Program-made: the position numbers and the translations under genes | In this document: one piece after another, positions 19,359 to 19,501 of the stretch | How positions within the stretch are numbered: the first letter of the stretch is position 1 | Layout of the letters: each line of letters begins with the position of its first letter | Assembly: GCA_052387955.1 (NCBI GenBank) | Contig: JBQTIQ010000033.1 | Span: 1-19,501, forward strand | Reading direction: 5' to 3' | Length of the DNA: 19,501 bases | Origin: JBQTIQ01 sp052387955 | GTDB taxonomy: Bacteria > Actinomycetota > Acidimicrobiia > Acidimicrobiales > JACDCH01 | Notes under the pieces: model-generated | Seen by the model: the letters and a program-made list of their open reading frames with translations, nothing else | What the model was told of the DNA's origin: nothing | Database searches by the model: none

Positions 19359-19501
19359 TGAGTGTCCTGGTGGTCCTAGCTACTTGCCCCTGAAGAACCC
19401 TTCTGGCGGTTGAGCCGCGTGGCGCGGTGTCCTTCGGGGTCGCGTCGCCCGGATGCCCGGATACCCGGTTGGTCAGGAGATCAGGCGATCAAGCCGGCGA
19501 T
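19359..19501. other. Unassigned sequence right of the insertion sequence
   Basis: No gene is recognised. The first ~35 bases continue, in frame, the short reading frame interrupted by the insertion and end at a TGA at 19391-19393. A different frame stays open from about 19380 to the window end but shows no known motif. Confidence 0.3.

Noticed and set aside
19380..19501. Open frame running off the right edge
   Set aside because: It is short, has no start signal or motif, and is Arg/Pro/Gly-rich; open frames of this length are expected by chance here.

Overview
The window is very GC-rich, with many GTG starts, short overlapping start/stop junctions (ATGA, GTGA) and several TAnnnT boxes placed 5-8 bases before start codons, the pattern of leaderless transcripts in Actinobacteria. 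Together with the gene content this suggests a high-GC actinobacterium, possibly an acidimicrobiial lineage. The phylum-level reading is fairly safe and anything finer is a guess.

Left part (1-5462): a minus-strand operon of a RimB-type retropepsin-like protease, a RimK-type ATP-grasp glutamate ligase and an aspartoacylase/succinylglutamate-desuccinylase family hydrolase. A small two-helix membrane protein is divergent from it. Next come a lipoprotein beta-propeller (YVTN type) and, convergent to it, a double-domain dCTP deaminase whose C-terminus ends in a sequence that looks like a sliding-clamp-binding peptide. Three copies of a ~75-bp palindromic intergenic repeat lie on either side of the deaminase gene.

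Middle (5463-12775): an unrecognised polytopic membrane protein is divergent from a TetR-type regulator. A perfect 17-bp palindrome lies between them and covers the -35 box of a strong promoter for the membrane protein. Then follow a DUF2199 protein, a short-chain dehydrogenase, an Hsp20-like protein, an exported alpha/beta hydrolase, a metallo-beta-lactamase-fold hydrolase and an HD-domain phosphohydrolase. Most are single-gene units in convergent or divergent pairs, probably with unrelated housekeeping roles.

Right part (12776-16281): after two strong hairpins comes the minus-strand group larB-larC-DUF4031 (nickel-pincer cofactor synthesis, without larE or larA in view), divergent from pheA (prephenate dehydratase) with only 8 bases between the two start codons.

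Right end (16559-19352): a complete, precisely delimitable IS21-family insertion sequence of about 2.8 kb. It is bounded by TGTC...GACA ends, a 6-bp target duplication (GAGTCC) and four ~23-bp-spaced terminal repeats at each end. It carries istA, an unusual 81-residue intermediate protein and istB, all overlapping by ATGA. A 14-bp perfect inverted repeat can occlude the istA ribosome-binding site. The element appears intact and interrupts a short region of unknown function; removing it restores a small signal-peptide-like reading frame.
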